Shown: positions 1-9,183 of the stretch, in pieces
Position numbering within the stretch: position 1 is the first letter of the stretch
Layout of the letters: each line of letters begins with the position of its first letter
NCBI GenBank assembly: GCA_003021685.1
Contig: PXRO01000005.1
Location: 21,493 to 85,492 of the forward strand
Length of the DNA stretch: 64,000 bases
Direction of reading: 5' to 3'
From: Halobacteriales archaeon QS_4_62_28
GTDB lineage: Archaea > Halobacteriota > Halobacteria > Halobacteriales > Haloarculaceae
Program-made: the position numbers and the translations under genes
The notes under the pieces: generated by a model
Seen by the model: the letters and a program-made list of their open reading frames with translations, nothing else
What the model was told of the DNA's origin: nothing
The model's database searches: none

Positions 1-729
1 GTCACCCCTGGGATCGATTTCACCGGTGGGACGGAGTTGACCGTCCAGACGTCGATGTCACAATCCGACATCAGAGCGTCGTTCGACACCGCTCCGATTT
101 CGGTCCAGGGTGTCGCCGGTGAATCGAATCAGTACGTGCTCCGCTTCCAGTCCTCGGACAGCCAGGCCATTCGCCAGCAGGCACAGGATGCCGAGATGAA
201 CGTACTGTCGAGTGCGTCGACGGCCCCATCCTTCGGTGCCGGTGCCCAGCAGACAGCGGTACTGGGTGTCGGGATTGCCTTTCTCGGCATGAGCCTGCTC
301 GTCTTTGGCCTGTTCCGGACGTTCGTGCCATCGATTGCGGTCGTCATCTCTGCGTTCTCTGATATCGTCATCCCGCTGGCGGCGATGAACGTCCTCGGAA
401 TCAAACTCTCGCTGGGGACCGTCGCTGCATTGCTGATGTTGATCGGGTATAGCGTCGACTCGGACATCCTGTTGAACAACCACATCCTCCGGCGCTCCGG
501 GTCGTTCTACGACAGCGTCGACCGCGCGATGCAGACCGGCGTGACGATGACAGTGACCTCGCTGGCGGCGATGGCTGTCATGGCCCTCGTGGCGACGTTC
601 TACAGCATCGACCTGATGGCCTCTATCGGTATCGTGCTGGTGATCGGCCTCGCTGCAGACCTGATGAACACGTACCTGTTGAACCTCTCACTGCTTCGCT
701 GGTACAAGTTCGAGGGGATCAACAGATGA
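1..729 (+). CDS. secF: Protein-export membrane protein SecF (5' end outside the window)
   Basis: Accessory subunit of the Sec translocase that works with SecD in the cytoplasmic membrane to help exported proteins leave the channel. The open frame runs from the first base, and the GIDFTGGTEL motif near the start is the conserved periplasmic-type SecF signature, so the first transmembrane helix and initiator lie upstream of the window. Five hydrophobic segments follow (roughly residues 80-230 of the visible part), with the conserved YSVDSDILLNNHI stretch in the second half. The stop overlaps the secD start (ATGA), which indicates translational coupling in the usual archaeal SecF-SecD order. Confidence 0.95.
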   Translation, partial: VTPGIDFTGGTELTVQTSMSQSDIRASFDTAPISVQGVAGESNQYVLRFQSSDSQAIRQQAQDAEMNVLSSASTAPSFGAGAQQTAVLGVGIAFLGMSLLVFGLFRTFVPSIAVVISAFSDIVIPLAAMNVLGIKLSLGTVAALLMLIGYSVDSDILLNNHILRRSGSFYDSVDRAMQTGVTMTVTSLAAMAVMALVATFYSIDLMASIGIVLVIGLAADLMNTYLLNLSLLRWYKFEGINR

Positions 730-2303
730 GTTCGCTCCGTGACAACTGGCGGATCGTCCTGCTGATCGTCCTCGTGCTCGGGAGCATGGTCACACTCCTC
801 GTCCCCGGTGCGACCGTGGCGACCGGTGACAACGCCACCGAGGCAAACGGATCGGAGGCCGAACGCGGGCTGACGAACCTCCAGTACGGGATTCAACTCG
901 ACGGCGGCTCACGGATCCGCGCACCAATCGTCGGGAGCACGGCCGAGAACGTCGACATCGCCGACAGGAACGAATCTCGCACGATAGAGGATTCCCTCCA
1001 GCAGCGATTCGGACTCGATTCGATTGACGTGCGTGCCTCGGCCCGGACGAACACGGTCGAAGTGTTCACCGACAACGTCACCCGCGCAGAACTCGCGACC
1101 GCGCTCCGGGAACAGGGGAACGACGTGAGCGAAGACGACGTGCGCGACGGCGTCACGCAGGCGACCCGAAACGAGATGGTCCGGGTCATCGACCGGAAAC
1201 TCTCTCTGTCGGCACTCAGCGGCGCGAACGTCCGGGAAGCCCAGTCACCCACCGGCCAGAACTTCATCGTCATCGAGGCGACGGGTCGGGATATCGAGGA
1301 TCTACGCTCGATCATCGACGAGCGAGGTGTGGTGCGTGTCTACACGTTCACGCCAAACGCGAGCGGCGGGTACACTCGCAATCAGGCACTCACTCAGGCA
1401 GACTTCGATAGCATCGGGAACGTCCAGCAGCAAAGTGAAAACGAGTACAGCGTCAGTGTCACAGTGAGTGACGAGGCAGCGCCACGATTCACCGAGTCGA
1501 TGCAGGAAGCGGGTTTCACACAGGCGACACGGTGCCAGTACAACCGGGAGAACCCACAGCAGTCCTCCGGTCGGTGTCTGCTGGCGACACTCAACAGCGA
1601 GGTCGTCTTCGACGGTGGCGTCAGGAGCGGTCTCGCCCAGCAGTTCCGGACCGGCGAGTTCGCGAACGACCCGACGTTCCGGATGACGACGCCGACCCGC
1701 GAACAGGCCCGTGATATCGAACTCAGCCTGAAGGCCGGTGCGCCACTGCCCGCGCCACTCGATTTCGAGAACGCACAGACGACATCGCTGCAGCCGGCAC
1801 TGGCCGACCAGTTCAAGACCAACTCCATGATTACCGGGCTCATCGCCGTGCTGGCGGTCAGTGTCGTCGTTTACCTCCGCTACGGTGACGTCCGCGTCGC
1901 AGTGCCGATGATCGTCACAGCGCTGTCGGAGGTGGTGCTGTTGCTCGGGTTCGTCTCGGTGATCCAGTTCCCAATCGACCTGTCACACATCGCCGGCTTC
2001 ATCGCCGTCATCGGGACGGGGGCCGACGACCTGATCATCATCGCCGACGAGATTCTCCAGCGGGAGGGGGTCGCGACCGGACGCGTGTTCCAGAGTCGCT
2101 TCCGCAAGGCCTTCTGGGTGATCGGTGCGGCCGCCGCGACGACGATCATCGCGATGAGTCCGCTGACGGTCCTCTCGCTCGGTGACCTCTCTGGGTTCGC
2201 GATTATCACGATCATCGGCGTCCTGCTCGGTGTGCTGATCACCCGACCGGCCTACGGTGACATCCTCCGGAAACTCGTCCTGAAAGACGGTAACGAAGAC
2301 TGA
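726..2303 (+). CDS. secD: Protein-export membrane protein SecD
   Basis: Partner of SecF in the Sec export complex. The 525-residue product has one N-terminal membrane helix (about residues 7-27), the conserved LQYGIQLDGG motif near residue 52, a large hydrophilic extracellular region, then five C-terminal helices from about residue 365 with the conserved GADDLIIIADEI segment. Length matches haloarchaeal SecD, which is shorter than the bacterial protein. The start overlaps the secF stop by four bases. No downstream partner: the next gene is convergent. Confidence 0.97.
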   Translation: MSSLRDNWRIVLLIVLVLGSMVTLLVPGATVATGDNATEANGSEAERGLTNLQYGIQLDGGSRIRAPIVGSTAENVDIADRNESRTIEDSLQQRFGLDSIDVRASARTNTVEVFTDNVTRAELATALREQGNDVSEDDVRDGVTQATRNEMVRVIDRKLSLSALSGANVREAQSPTGQNFIVIEATGRDIEDLRSIIDERGVVRVYTFTPNASGGYTRNQALTQADFDSIGNVQQQSENEYSVSVTVSDEAAPRFTESMQEAGFTQATRCQYNRENPQQSSGRCLLATLNSEVVFDGGVRSGLAQQFRTGEFANDPTFRMTTPTREQARDIELSLKAGAPLPAPLDFENAQTTSLQPALADQFKTNSMITGLIAVLAVSVVVYLRYGDVRVAVPMIVTALSEVVLLLGFVSVIQFPIDLSHIAGFIAVIGTGADDLIIIADEILQREGVATGRVFQSRFRKAFWVIGAAAATTIIAMSPLTVLSLGDLSGFAIITIIGVLLGVLITRPAYGDILRKLVLKDGNED

Positions 2304-2348
2304 GACGGCCGTCTTTTCGCCCTTCGGGAGAGCGTCACTCTACCGGTA

Positions 2349-2981
2349 TCAAAACGAGTCCAGCGAGGACTGCTGGGACGCGGCCAGTACGTCCTCGCAG
2401 GTCGCCCACGTTCGGCGCGCACAGTCGGGCAGATCGCCGTGGTCTGTCACGTACCCCTCCAGGAACTCGCGGGTCGTCGGATCGCTCGGGTAGCCACTCC
2501 CGATTGGACCGTACTTGGCTGCCAGTGCGTCGACGTGTGCCTCGCGGGCGGTCTTGGCGACGATGCTCGCGGCTCCGACCAGCGGCTCGTCCTCGTCGGC
2601 CTGGTGTTTCGCAGTCAGATCGATGTCGGCGTCGATCCGATCACGCACTCGTTGTTCGAAGCGCACGGCGTTGGTATCGCCGGCGTCGGCCACGCCAGCG
2701 AGGCCGTCGGTGGCGACCGCTTCGAGCGCCTCGGCGTGGGCAATCACGGTCAGCGTGTTCATGTCCGTCTCGGGGTCGTCAATCCGGGCGGGCGGAATCT
2801 CGGCGACGCCGACCGTCGCGACCGACCAGATCTGCTCGGCCAGTCGCTCCCGGCGCTCCTCGGGAATCCCCTTCGAGTCGCCGACAGCCGCTGGGAGGAC
2901 GGCCGGATCACAGCGGACGGCCGCCGCGAACATCGAACCCAGCACCGGCCCCTTGCCCGCCTCGTCGATACCGAATCGCAT
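2349..2981 (-). CDS. rnhB: Ribonuclease HII
   Basis: Endonuclease that cuts RNA in RNA-DNA hybrids, including single ribonucleotides left in DNA. The 210-residue protein begins with the hallmark GIDEAGKGPVLGS motif, carrying the first two catalytic acids (Asp6, Glu7). The DSKGI motif and the later AKTAREAHVDALA and GSGYPSDP segments are characteristic of archaeal RNase HII. Length is normal for the family. It is convergent with secD and faces away from the next gene, so it is probably transcribed alone. Confidence 0.96.
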   Translation of the reverse strand: MRFGIDEAGKGPVLGSMFAAAVRCDPAVLPAAVGDSKGIPEERRERLAEQIWSVATVGVAEIPPARIDDPETDMNTLTVIAHAEALEAVATDGLAGVADAGDTNAVRFEQRVRDRIDADIDLTAKHQADEDEPLVGAASIVAKTAREAHVDALAAKYGPIGSGYPSDPTTREFLEGYVTDHGDLPDCARRTWATCEDVLAASQQSSLDSF

Positions 2982-3071
2982 CGCTCGTCACTTGACGAGC
3001 GAGAGCAAAATGGTTGTGGTGTGCTAGATCGGTACTGTTTAGAGACGCAGCCGTGCTGAACACGTCCCGGA

Positions 3072-3086
3072 CACCGAAAGCCCTCG
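3072..3086. repeat. Solo copy of the CACCGAAAGCCCTCG repeat motif
   Basis: This 15-bp sequence also bounds the hairpin arrays at 37463-37785 and 38889-39157 and opens the one near 61089. Similarity to the copy at 61089 extends about 30 bases to the left (both contain CCGTGC followed by GACACC). Here it stands alone in the gap between rnhB and the aIF2-beta gene, with no visible hairpin array, so it may be a remnant or a minimal form. Confidence 0.7.
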
Positions 3087-3137
3087 TGCAGAGACTGCCT
3101 CTCGTGTGTGAGAATCTCGAAGAAGCTCGCCGTTCGT

Positions 3138-3749
3138 CTAGGCCAGTCGTGCGAACGCGAGCGTGCCGCTGATGTTCTCGATGTAGATGGTCACCACGTC
3201 GCCCTCCTGTGCGCCGGGGACGAAGATGGTGTACTTGCCCTTCTCGGCGACGCCGTCGCCTTCACGACCTGTGCCGGTGATTTCGACCTCGTAGGTCTTG
3301 CCCTCTTCGACCGTCGGACGGTCGGTCTGGGTGTTCTTGGTCGAACGTTTCGTCACCGGACGGAAGGCACCACAGGCCTCACAGCGGAGCATGTCGACTC
3401 CGTCCTCGGTGGTGAGTTTGGTGTCGGGGAGCCCACATTCCGAGCAGGTGACGTACTCGGCGACGTAGGCGTCGATGGCCGCTTCGAAGTCGCTGATCGA
3501 AAAGGACCCGTTGTATCGGGCTTCGCCCCCGTCGAACTGGCCGTTCGTCCCGAACTCGCGCTGGATCGTTCGGTGAACGTGCTTTGACTCCCGTGAGAGT
3601 GCAGAGGCGATGTCGTCGAGGTTCGTCAGGCGCGTGAACGCCCCGTCGGTCTGTCCCACCGGGTCCGGAACCGACAGACGGTCCCCGCCTTCCCGTGGCT
3701 GGTCCGGGAGTTCGTCGAGTGCCCGGTCGAGTGCTGCATCGTAGTTCAT
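3138..3749 (-). CDS. Translation initiation factor aIF2 subunit beta with C-terminal TRAM domain
   Basis: Beta subunit of archaeal initiation factor 2, which brings initiator tRNA to the small ribosomal subunit. The chosen start gives a 203-residue protein beginning MNYDAALDRAL; the frame remains open far upstream, but only as a G+C shadow through the neighbouring gene. The central alpha-beta domain is followed by a zinc-binding C4 set (Cys102, Cys105, Cys123, Cys126), and residues about 145-203 form a TRAM-type RNA-binding domain (VEEGKTYEVEITGTGREGDG). The TRAM fusion is usual in haloarchaea and absent from most other archaeal aIF2-beta proteins. Confidence 0.93.
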   Translation of the reverse strand: MNYDAALDRALDELPDQPREGGDRLSVPDPVGQTDGAFTRLTNLDDIASALSRESKHVHRTIQREFGTNGQFDGGEARYNGSFSISDFEAAIDAYVAEYVTCSECGLPDTKLTTEDGVDMLRCEACGAFRPVTKRSTKNTQTDRPTVEEGKTYEVEITGTGREGDGVAEKGKYTIFVPGAQEGDVVTIYIENISGTLAFARLA

Positions 3750-3931
3750 ACTTGGCACTGGCGACTGGGACGTATATGCGTTCCGTCGTATCGTGTAGAT
3801 GACTCGCACTCTCCCCGGACGGGTGGAACGGCCACACTCCATACACGAAAGATCGCTGAAGTGATACTTTCGATTGCCCTCGTCGGGAGCGTTATATCGG
3901 TCGGTGCGCAGACAGCGGTGAAGACGACACC

Positions 3932-5035
3932 CTACTCGGCACAGGCAAGCGGGACGGTCAGGCCGCGTCCATCCCGTTTGATTGTCGTTTCGAACGCGCT
4001 CGAAAGCGAGCGCATTCGCCCACGTAACCATTTTGCTGCCCGTTCGCTCGCAGTCCGAACCCGTTCGTCGACGATCTCGACCGGCGTGAGTCTGAGTCGG
4101 TCGACCCGTCCGTCTTCGATCACCAGTTCGAACAGGAAACTTCGGTCGTTGTGCAGACCATCCTTGACGACGTAGTCGTCGACGAAATCGCCAGCATCGT
4201 AGATGATCGGCCGGCCGTGGTGCGTCTCGACGCCCTGGAGCACGTGGGCGCTGTGACCGTGGACCACGTCGACGCCGTGGTCGACCAGCCAGCGGGCGGT
4301 CTGTTGCTGCTCCTCGCTTGGTGTCGCCTCCCAGTTCGGTCCCCAGTGCAGCGTCGCGACCACGAGGTCGGGGTCGACCTCGCTCGCAGCAGCCAGCACG
4401 CGACGCAGGCGCTGCCGGGTCCGTGCCGACTCGACCGACAGCGAGGTGTACGCTGTTCCGGGTCCAGACCGGGTCGCAGCGTAGGACGGCGACTGGTCGG
4501 TGCATGCAACGACGGCCACGTCGACCCCGCCGATGTCGGTCACTGCCGGTTCGAACGCTGTCGACCGGTCGGGACCGGCACCGGGATGTGCGATCCCCGC
4601 CTGTTCGAGGTGTCGTCGCGTCTCGGCCAGTGCGGCGGGCCCGAAATCGAGCACGTGATTGTTCGCCAGACTCGCAACGCTGATCCCGGCCGCCGCCAGT
4701 GCCGGGATCGCCCAGTCGGGATCGGCACGGAAGTAGTATGTCCGGAACGGACGGCGCGTCCCGCCGTCGGCGACACAGCACTCCAGATTGCCGACCGTCC
4801 CGTCGAGGGACTGCAGTCGGTCGAGCGTGTTCCCCCAGACGCCCGTCGGCGGCCCGTCGGCCCACCGGTCGTTTACGTTTCGACCCAGCATCACGTCCCC
4901 GGTGAATCCGATTCTGGCTGTCGCCGTATCGACGGTGACCGGACAGGACCGTGCCGGTGGCTCCTCTACGGTGCCCAGACAGCCAGTAGTCGCCCCGAGT
5001 GCACTGGCGAGCACTGCTCGTCGTGTCGCTCTCAT
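3932..5035 (-). CDS. CapA-family lipoprotein, metallophosphoesterase fold
   Basis: Related to the CapA/PgsA proteins of poly-gamma-glutamate capsule synthesis. The N-terminus has paired arginines, a short hydrophobic stretch and a lipobox ending in Cys19 (ATTGC), so the mature 367-residue precursor is probably a lipid-anchored protein outside the cell. Calcineurin-like phosphoesterase motifs are visible: GDVMLGR (near residue 47), NLE, NNHVLD, THWGPNWE-like and HGHSAHVLQG. No polyglutamate ligase genes are nearby, so the actual role is open; other CapA homologues act in cell-surface assembly. Confidence 0.88.
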   Translation of the reverse strand: MRATRRAVLASALGATTGCLGTVEEPPARSCPVTVDTATARIGFTGDVMLGRNVNDRWADGPPTGVWGNTLDRLQSLDGTVGNLECCVADGGTRRPFRTYYFRADPDWAIPALAAAGISVASLANNHVLDFGPAALAETRRHLEQAGIAHPGAGPDRSTAFEPAVTDIGGVDVAVVACTDQSPSYAATRSGPGTAYTSLSVESARTRQRLRRVLAAASEVDPDLVVATLHWGPNWEATPSEEQQQTARWLVDHGVDVVHGHSAHVLQGVETHHGRPIIYDAGDFVDDYVVKDGLHNDRSFLFELVIEDGRVDRLRLTPVEIVDERVRTASERAAKWLRGRMRSLSSAFETTIKRDGRGLTVPLACAE

Positions 5036-5158
5036 CAGCTACCCTCTCGGTCCGGATGGACAAAAACAGGGACGCTCACCGTCTCCCAGTGGCGTCGCTG
5101 TCGGGGTGGCGTATGGAAAAGTGACGTCCGTCACGCCGCGTCAGCGGCGGTTCGAAAC

Positions 5159-5359
5159 TCAGTTACGAACGACGTTGGTCGCGCGTGGACCTTTGTCCGC
5201 CTGTTCGATGTCGAAATCGACGTCAGTACCTTCTTCGAGGTCCGGGCCGCCCACGTCTTCCATGTGGAAGAAAACGTCGTCGTCCGCATCCTCAGTCTCG
5301 ATGAATCCGTAACCGCCTGTGTCGTTGAAGAAATCACAGTTCCGAATCTGCGCGTCGTG
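5159..5359 (-). pseudogene. Cold-shock domain protein with a disrupted 5' end
   Basis: Reading from 5335 down to 5159, 58 codons encode an almost perfect haloarchaeal CspA-type protein, from DFFNDTGGYGFIET to the C-terminus GPRATNVVRN. The six residues normally before DFF are not encoded in this frame: the open stretch begins just after an in-frame TAG at 5360-5362 and contains no ATG, GTG or TTG before the Asp codon. The other frame upstream reads GTV, exactly the residues expected before DFF, so one base appears to be missing near 5335-5337. No start codon lies at the expected distance in that frame either. It could be a recent pseudogene, or a gene with a non-standard start. Confidence 0.65.
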
Positions 5360-5433
5360 CTATCGGTTCTCAGTATGCGCAATGGCGAGCGAGAAACCAC
5401 GTCCTTCAAACCCATCTATGTGCGAGTAGACGT

Positions 5434-6447
5434 ATGACCGACCACGAGGACCGCGAGACGTTCCATCACGATCCGATCAGCCACGCGAACGTGCGGGCCG
5501 GTATGACCGTCGGTGCGTTAATCGAGGAGTACGGTGCGGCCGGGATCGGTGCGGCCCAGTTGCACGAGGCCGTCGACGTGTTCGGCGAGATGCTCGACGA
5601 CGACGTGACGACGTTCGTCGGCCTCGCCGGTGCGATGGTGCCCACGGGAATGCGCCGCATCGTCGCCGACCTGATCCGCGACGGCCACGTCGACGCGCTG
5701 GTGACGACGGGCGCGAATCTCACCCACGACACCATCGAAGCAATCGGTGGCAAGCACCACCACGGCGAAATCACGCCCGAGGACCGCACCGAGCGCGAGC
5801 ACGACGAGAACTTGCGGGAGGAGGGCGTCGACCGGATCTACAACGTCTATCTGCCTCAGGAGCACTTCGCGCTGTTCGAGTCACACCTGCGTGACGAGGT
5901 GTTTCCCACCCTCGAAGCCGAATGTGCGGGCGGCGGCGTCTCGATCCAGCGCTTTACCGCCGAACTGGGTCGGGCAAACAGCGCGGTCAACGACCGCAAG
6001 GGCATCGAGGAGGGCGCTGGTATCGCCGCTGCCGCCTCCGAGCACGACGTGCCGATCCACTGTCCCGCTGTCCAGGACTCGGTCCTCGGCCTGCAGGCCT
6101 GGATGTACGCTCAGACCTCCCAGTTCACGCTCGACGCACTGGGCGATATGACCGCACTCACGGACATCGCCTACGAGGCCGACGAGGCCGGTTGCCTGCT
6201 CGTTGGCGGCGGTGTCCCGAAGAACTACGTCCTCCAGACGATGCTGGTTTCGCCGGACGCCTACGACTACGCGGTCCAGTTGACGATGGATCCGCCAACG
6301 ACCGGCGGTCTCTCGGGTGCGACACTGGACGAGGCTCGCTCCTGGGGAAAACTCGAAAAAGCGGCGCGAAACGTCTCGGTCTACGCTGACGCGACCATCA
6401 CGCTGCCGCTCCTCGTCGCTGGAGCGAGAGAACAGCGAGCGAAGTAG
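5434..6447 (+). CDS. dys: Deoxyhypusine synthase
   Basis: Catalyses NAD-dependent transfer of an aminobutyl group from a polyamine to the conserved lysine of translation factor aIF5A. The 337-residue product carries the family markers: TTGANLTHD near residue 93 (NAD pocket), GGGVPKNYVLQ near residue 253, and SWGKLEKAARNVSVYADAT near residue 309, whose lysine corresponds to the catalytic enzyme-imine lysine. Length agrees with archaeal homologues. It is divergent from the cold-shock gene and convergent with the membrane protein gene, so monocistronic. Confidence 0.96.
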   Translation: MTDHEDRETFHHDPISHANVRAGMTVGALIEEYGAAGIGAAQLHEAVDVFGEMLDDDVTTFVGLAGAMVPTGMRRIVADLIRDGHVDALVTTGANLTHDTIEAIGGKHHHGEITPEDRTEREHDENLREEGVDRIYNVYLPQEHFALFESHLRDEVFPTLEAECAGGGVSIQRFTAELGRANSAVNDRKGIEEGAGIAAAASEHDVPIHCPAVQDSVLGLQAWMYAQTSQFTLDALGDMTALTDIAYEADEAGCLLVGGGVPKNYVLQTMLVSPDAYDYAVQLTMDPPTTGGLSGATLDEARSWGKLEKAARNVSVYADATITLPLLVAGAREQRAK

Positions 6448-6449
6448 CG

Positions 6450-8048
6450 TTACTCGTCGTCTGCGCCCTCGCTGGCGTCTGCGAGTGGGTCCTCGGTCTC
6501 CCCGTCTGCTGGGTCGTCGACGGTGCCCACGTCGTCGGCTGTCGCCGTCACCGTGACCGCGTCGTCGCTCTCGCGTTTCTCGACGGGCGCTTCGGCCTCT
6601 CTGGCCGCTTCGGTCGCCGCTTCTCTGGCAGTTCGGCTGTCCTCGCTGTCCTCAGCGCCGATTGCGCCGGCTCTGAGTGCGAGCCACGCGCCAAGCATCA
6701 GGACACCCGCCGCGACGAACGCCAGCGAGACAGCGCCGATCCGTCCGAACAGTTGTCCCAGCAGCCCTAGCAGGAGATCAGCGGCCGTCCGGAGCATCTC
6801 GGTGTCGCCCTCCATCGTCGCAAACCGCTCGTTGACCGTCTGCTCTGCGAACGACCGGAGGAATCCAAGCGCCAGATAGATCGGGAAACCAGCAGACAGC
6901 AGGCCGAAGCCGAGCGAACTGGCGACGGTCTGGACTGACCGGGTCGCGAAGTATACCAGTCCGATCAGTAGCAGTGCAAGTACTGGGAGAATGATCGCCA
7001 TTCGGTCGAGCCAGGTGACGCCAGTTCGGACCGGTTCGAGTCCCTGCGTTGCCTCTGGGCCCATCGCCTCGGTCAGGTCGAGCTGGTTCGACAGCTGGTT
7101 GTCGAGCGTCGCCCGCGTCTGGTTGCCGGCCGCTTTGGCCGCCTGCGCTTTGGACGCGTTGAGGTCGGACTGGAACTCGTCGTATGACATGTTGGTGTTC
7201 GTCAGTCCCTCGACGAACGTCGACTGGATCGACAGCGCAGCGGCCTCGACCCCGTCGCTGCCCGTCGTGTTCGCCGTTGCCGTCTCGTTGACCTGCGCGA
7301 GTGTGATGTCGACTTGTTCGCCGATCTCGTCACCACGCTCCTCCTCGATTCGATCCCGGAGCGCCGTCCTGATTTCGGTCTCGTTGTTGGCGACCATCTG
7401 TGCTTTCTCTTCCTCGGTGTACTCCCTCGGATCGTAATCCGGGATCACGAGATACAGTTTCTCGTCGTTGGACGTTTCGTTGTACGCCTTCGCGACCGCC
7501 TCGTCGAGCACACGCTCGCGAACTCGCTGACGGAATTCGCTTCTGACCCCTTCGTAACTGCTCTCGTTCGCGGTCAGTCGCTCGACGGTCGACTGGTTGA
7601 CCGGACCGGGCAGTTCCGTACCAGTCTGTTCGAGCAGTTCAGCGATGGTCGCGTTGCGAACCTGCGCCTCGACGGCCTCGGAGGCGTTTTCCTTGAGCGG
7701 TCGCGTATCGACACTGAGGTTCAGCGTGTCGGTGTCACTGTGGAGATACGCGTACAACCGTTCGATGTTTCGTTCTGTCTGGCGCTGGAGATACGCCTGG
7801 TTCACGGAATCTCGAACCAGTTTCTCCGTGTCGACCGTCTCGTTGATCTCGGGCGGGACCTCACTTGTGGCGGCCTGGACTGCCACGTCTTCGACGATCT
7901 CGTACCCACCTTCCTCCTCGACTGCCTCGTTGACAAAGCTCGGGTCGAGAACAGTCAGGTGTGCCGCCACGAGGAGGTTGCCCGTCACGAGTGTCGACGT
8001 GAGCACCACGGTCAGGACGAAGACAGTGAACTTCCGTGCGAGACTCAT
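6450..8048 (-). CDS. Haloarchaeal membrane protein of unknown function
   Basis: A 532-residue protein, taking the start at MSLARKF; an ATG six codons upstream is less likely. A single hydrophobic segment at residues about 8-30 anchors a long acidic extracellular region (about 300 residues, rich in Asn-Glu-Thr and predicted helices), followed by three or four membrane helices between about residues 345 and 470 and an acidic, disordered C-terminus ending in DASEGADDE. I do not recognise a functional family. It ends two bases from the convergent dys stop. Confidence 0.85.
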   Translation of the reverse strand: MSLARKFTVFVLTVVLTSTLVTGNLLVAAHLTVLDPSFVNEAVEEEGGYEIVEDVAVQAATSEVPPEINETVDTEKLVRDSVNQAYLQRQTERNIERLYAYLHSDTDTLNLSVDTRPLKENASEAVEAQVRNATIAELLEQTGTELPGPVNQSTVERLTANESSYEGVRSEFRQRVRERVLDEAVAKAYNETSNDEKLYLVIPDYDPREYTEEEKAQMVANNETEIRTALRDRIEEERGDEIGEQVDITLAQVNETATANTTGSDGVEAAALSIQSTFVEGLTNTNMSYDEFQSDLNASKAQAAKAAGNQTRATLDNQLSNQLDLTEAMGPEATQGLEPVRTGVTWLDRMAIILPVLALLLIGLVYFATRSVQTVASSLGFGLLSAGFPIYLALGFLRSFAEQTVNERFATMEGDTEMLRTAADLLLGLLGQLFGRIGAVSLAFVAAGVLMLGAWLALRAGAIGAEDSEDSRTAREAATEAAREAEAPVEKRESDDAVTVTATADDVGTVDDPADGETEDPLADASEGADDE

Positions 8049-8255
8049 CTTCCCATCACCTTGCAAAATAACACCATCGAATAATCTACTGTTAACCGTT
8101 GTTTACCACGAATCATTACATCAATTACATACCACTATACCGTACGCTCTCTTATCTTTGTCGGAGAGATTATCAATCGATGAGAACCGTCACGCGTTCC
8201 GCCTGCCACCGGCGTCGGGGATATGCCTATTAGTCACCCCTTCGTAGCTGCTGAC

Positions 8256-8753
8256 ATGTCCAGTACCGTCTCCGTTCGACCAGCAACGACGGACGATATC
8301 ATCGCGATCCAGGAAGTCGCTGGCGCGGCGTGGCAAGCGACGTACGACGACGTGTTCGACGACGAACTGATCGCTACGATGGTCGCCGAAGGGTACGACG
8401 ACGACGTGCTCGAACACATGGTCGACCTCGACGACGTTGGGCTGTTCGTCGCGACCGACGGCGACGAAATCGTCGGCTACGCTAGCTGTGGCATGACTGA
8501 CCCGGCCGGCATCGGTGATCTCGACATCTACGTCCACCCCGACTACTGGGGCGAGGGCGTCGGCCGAGAACTGCTCGCACGGGGACGAGAACATCTCGAC
8601 GACCTCGGAACGACCACCATCCGTGACGAAGTACTGGCAGCCAACGACGTTGGCAACGCGTTCTACGAGAAACACTTCGACCGCGTTGGCCAGCGAACCG
8701 TCGAGTTCGGCGGCGAGGACCAGACGGTCAACGTCTACGAGGCGAGCGTCTAG
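8256..8753 (+). CDS. GNAT-family N-acetyltransferase
   Basis: A 165-residue acetyltransferase using acetyl-CoA; substrate unknown. The start MSSTVSVRPATTDDI is chosen because RPAT-DD is the usual GNAT beginning; an upstream ATG adds eleven unlikely residues. Beta-4/alpha-3 carries the acetyl-CoA binding pattern GEGVGRELL (about residues 98-106) after LDIYVHPDYW, and EKHFDRVG near the end matches the terminal GNAT strand region. It is divergent from the membrane protein gene across a 200-bp A+T-richer intergenic stretch likely to hold both promoters. Confidence 0.9.
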   Translation: MSSTVSVRPATTDDIIAIQEVAGAAWQATYDDVFDDELIATMVAEGYDDDVLEHMVDLDDVGLFVATDGDEIVGYASCGMTDPAGIGDLDIYVHPDYWGEGVGRELLARGREHLDDLGTTTIRDEVLAANDVGNAFYEKHFDRVGQRTVEFGGEDQTVNVYEASV

Positions 8754-8829
8754 TTCCCGCCGGCGTCACTTCCGTTTGCGGCGCTATCGGCTATCGAATG
8801 ACGTTTCGGACGTCCCGGGAGAATGCGTG

Positions 8830-9078
8830 TTAGTTTTCTTCGAGCGTGACTGTCTCGTCTTCGACGGTGACGGTGTACCCCTCGTAATCGAACGTTAATT
8901 TCACCGTCGTGTCAGTGTGTGTCACAATCGAATCGAGTCCTTCCGGATCGAGAACATAATAGAGCGGCATCAGGTCGGTCTCGTTCACCCCTTTCTTTTC
9001 TGCAACGGCCTGTACAATATCCTCTGTCGTCGCCGGTGGACTCTGCGCTGTGCTACCGTCTGGAACCTCTGATGTCAT
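8830..9078 (-). CDS. HalOD1 output-domain protein
   Basis: A small acidic protein (82 residues from MTSEVPDG; a second possible start at 9087 adds three). The DIVQAVAEKKGV, PLYYVLDPEGLDS and FDYEGYTVTVEDETVTL pattern is the HalOD1 domain, found only in haloarchaea and named as an output domain of two-component signalling. Here it stands alone. The next gene in the same direction is a bat-type regulator 106 bases upstream, a common haloarchaeal pairing that fits a signalling role. Confidence 0.85.
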   Translation of the reverse strand: MTSEVPDGSTAQSPPATTEDIVQAVAEKKGVNETDLMPLYYVLDPEGLDSIVTHTDTTVKLTFDYEGYTVTVEDETVTLEEN

Positions 9079-9183
9079 GCTTAGCATGTCTAGTCGGTGT
9101 CGTGCCCTTCCCATTGGCACACTTGTTCTGCCACCTATGTGGATGGTATTCTCATTTGTGAAACCACTGCCTATGACGAAAGG

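Noticed and set aside
3750..5063. Long N-terminal extension of the aIF2-beta frame
   Set aside because: The extension overlaps the CapA gene in another frame and has Arg/Gly-rich shadow composition; the normal protein starts at MNYDAALDR.
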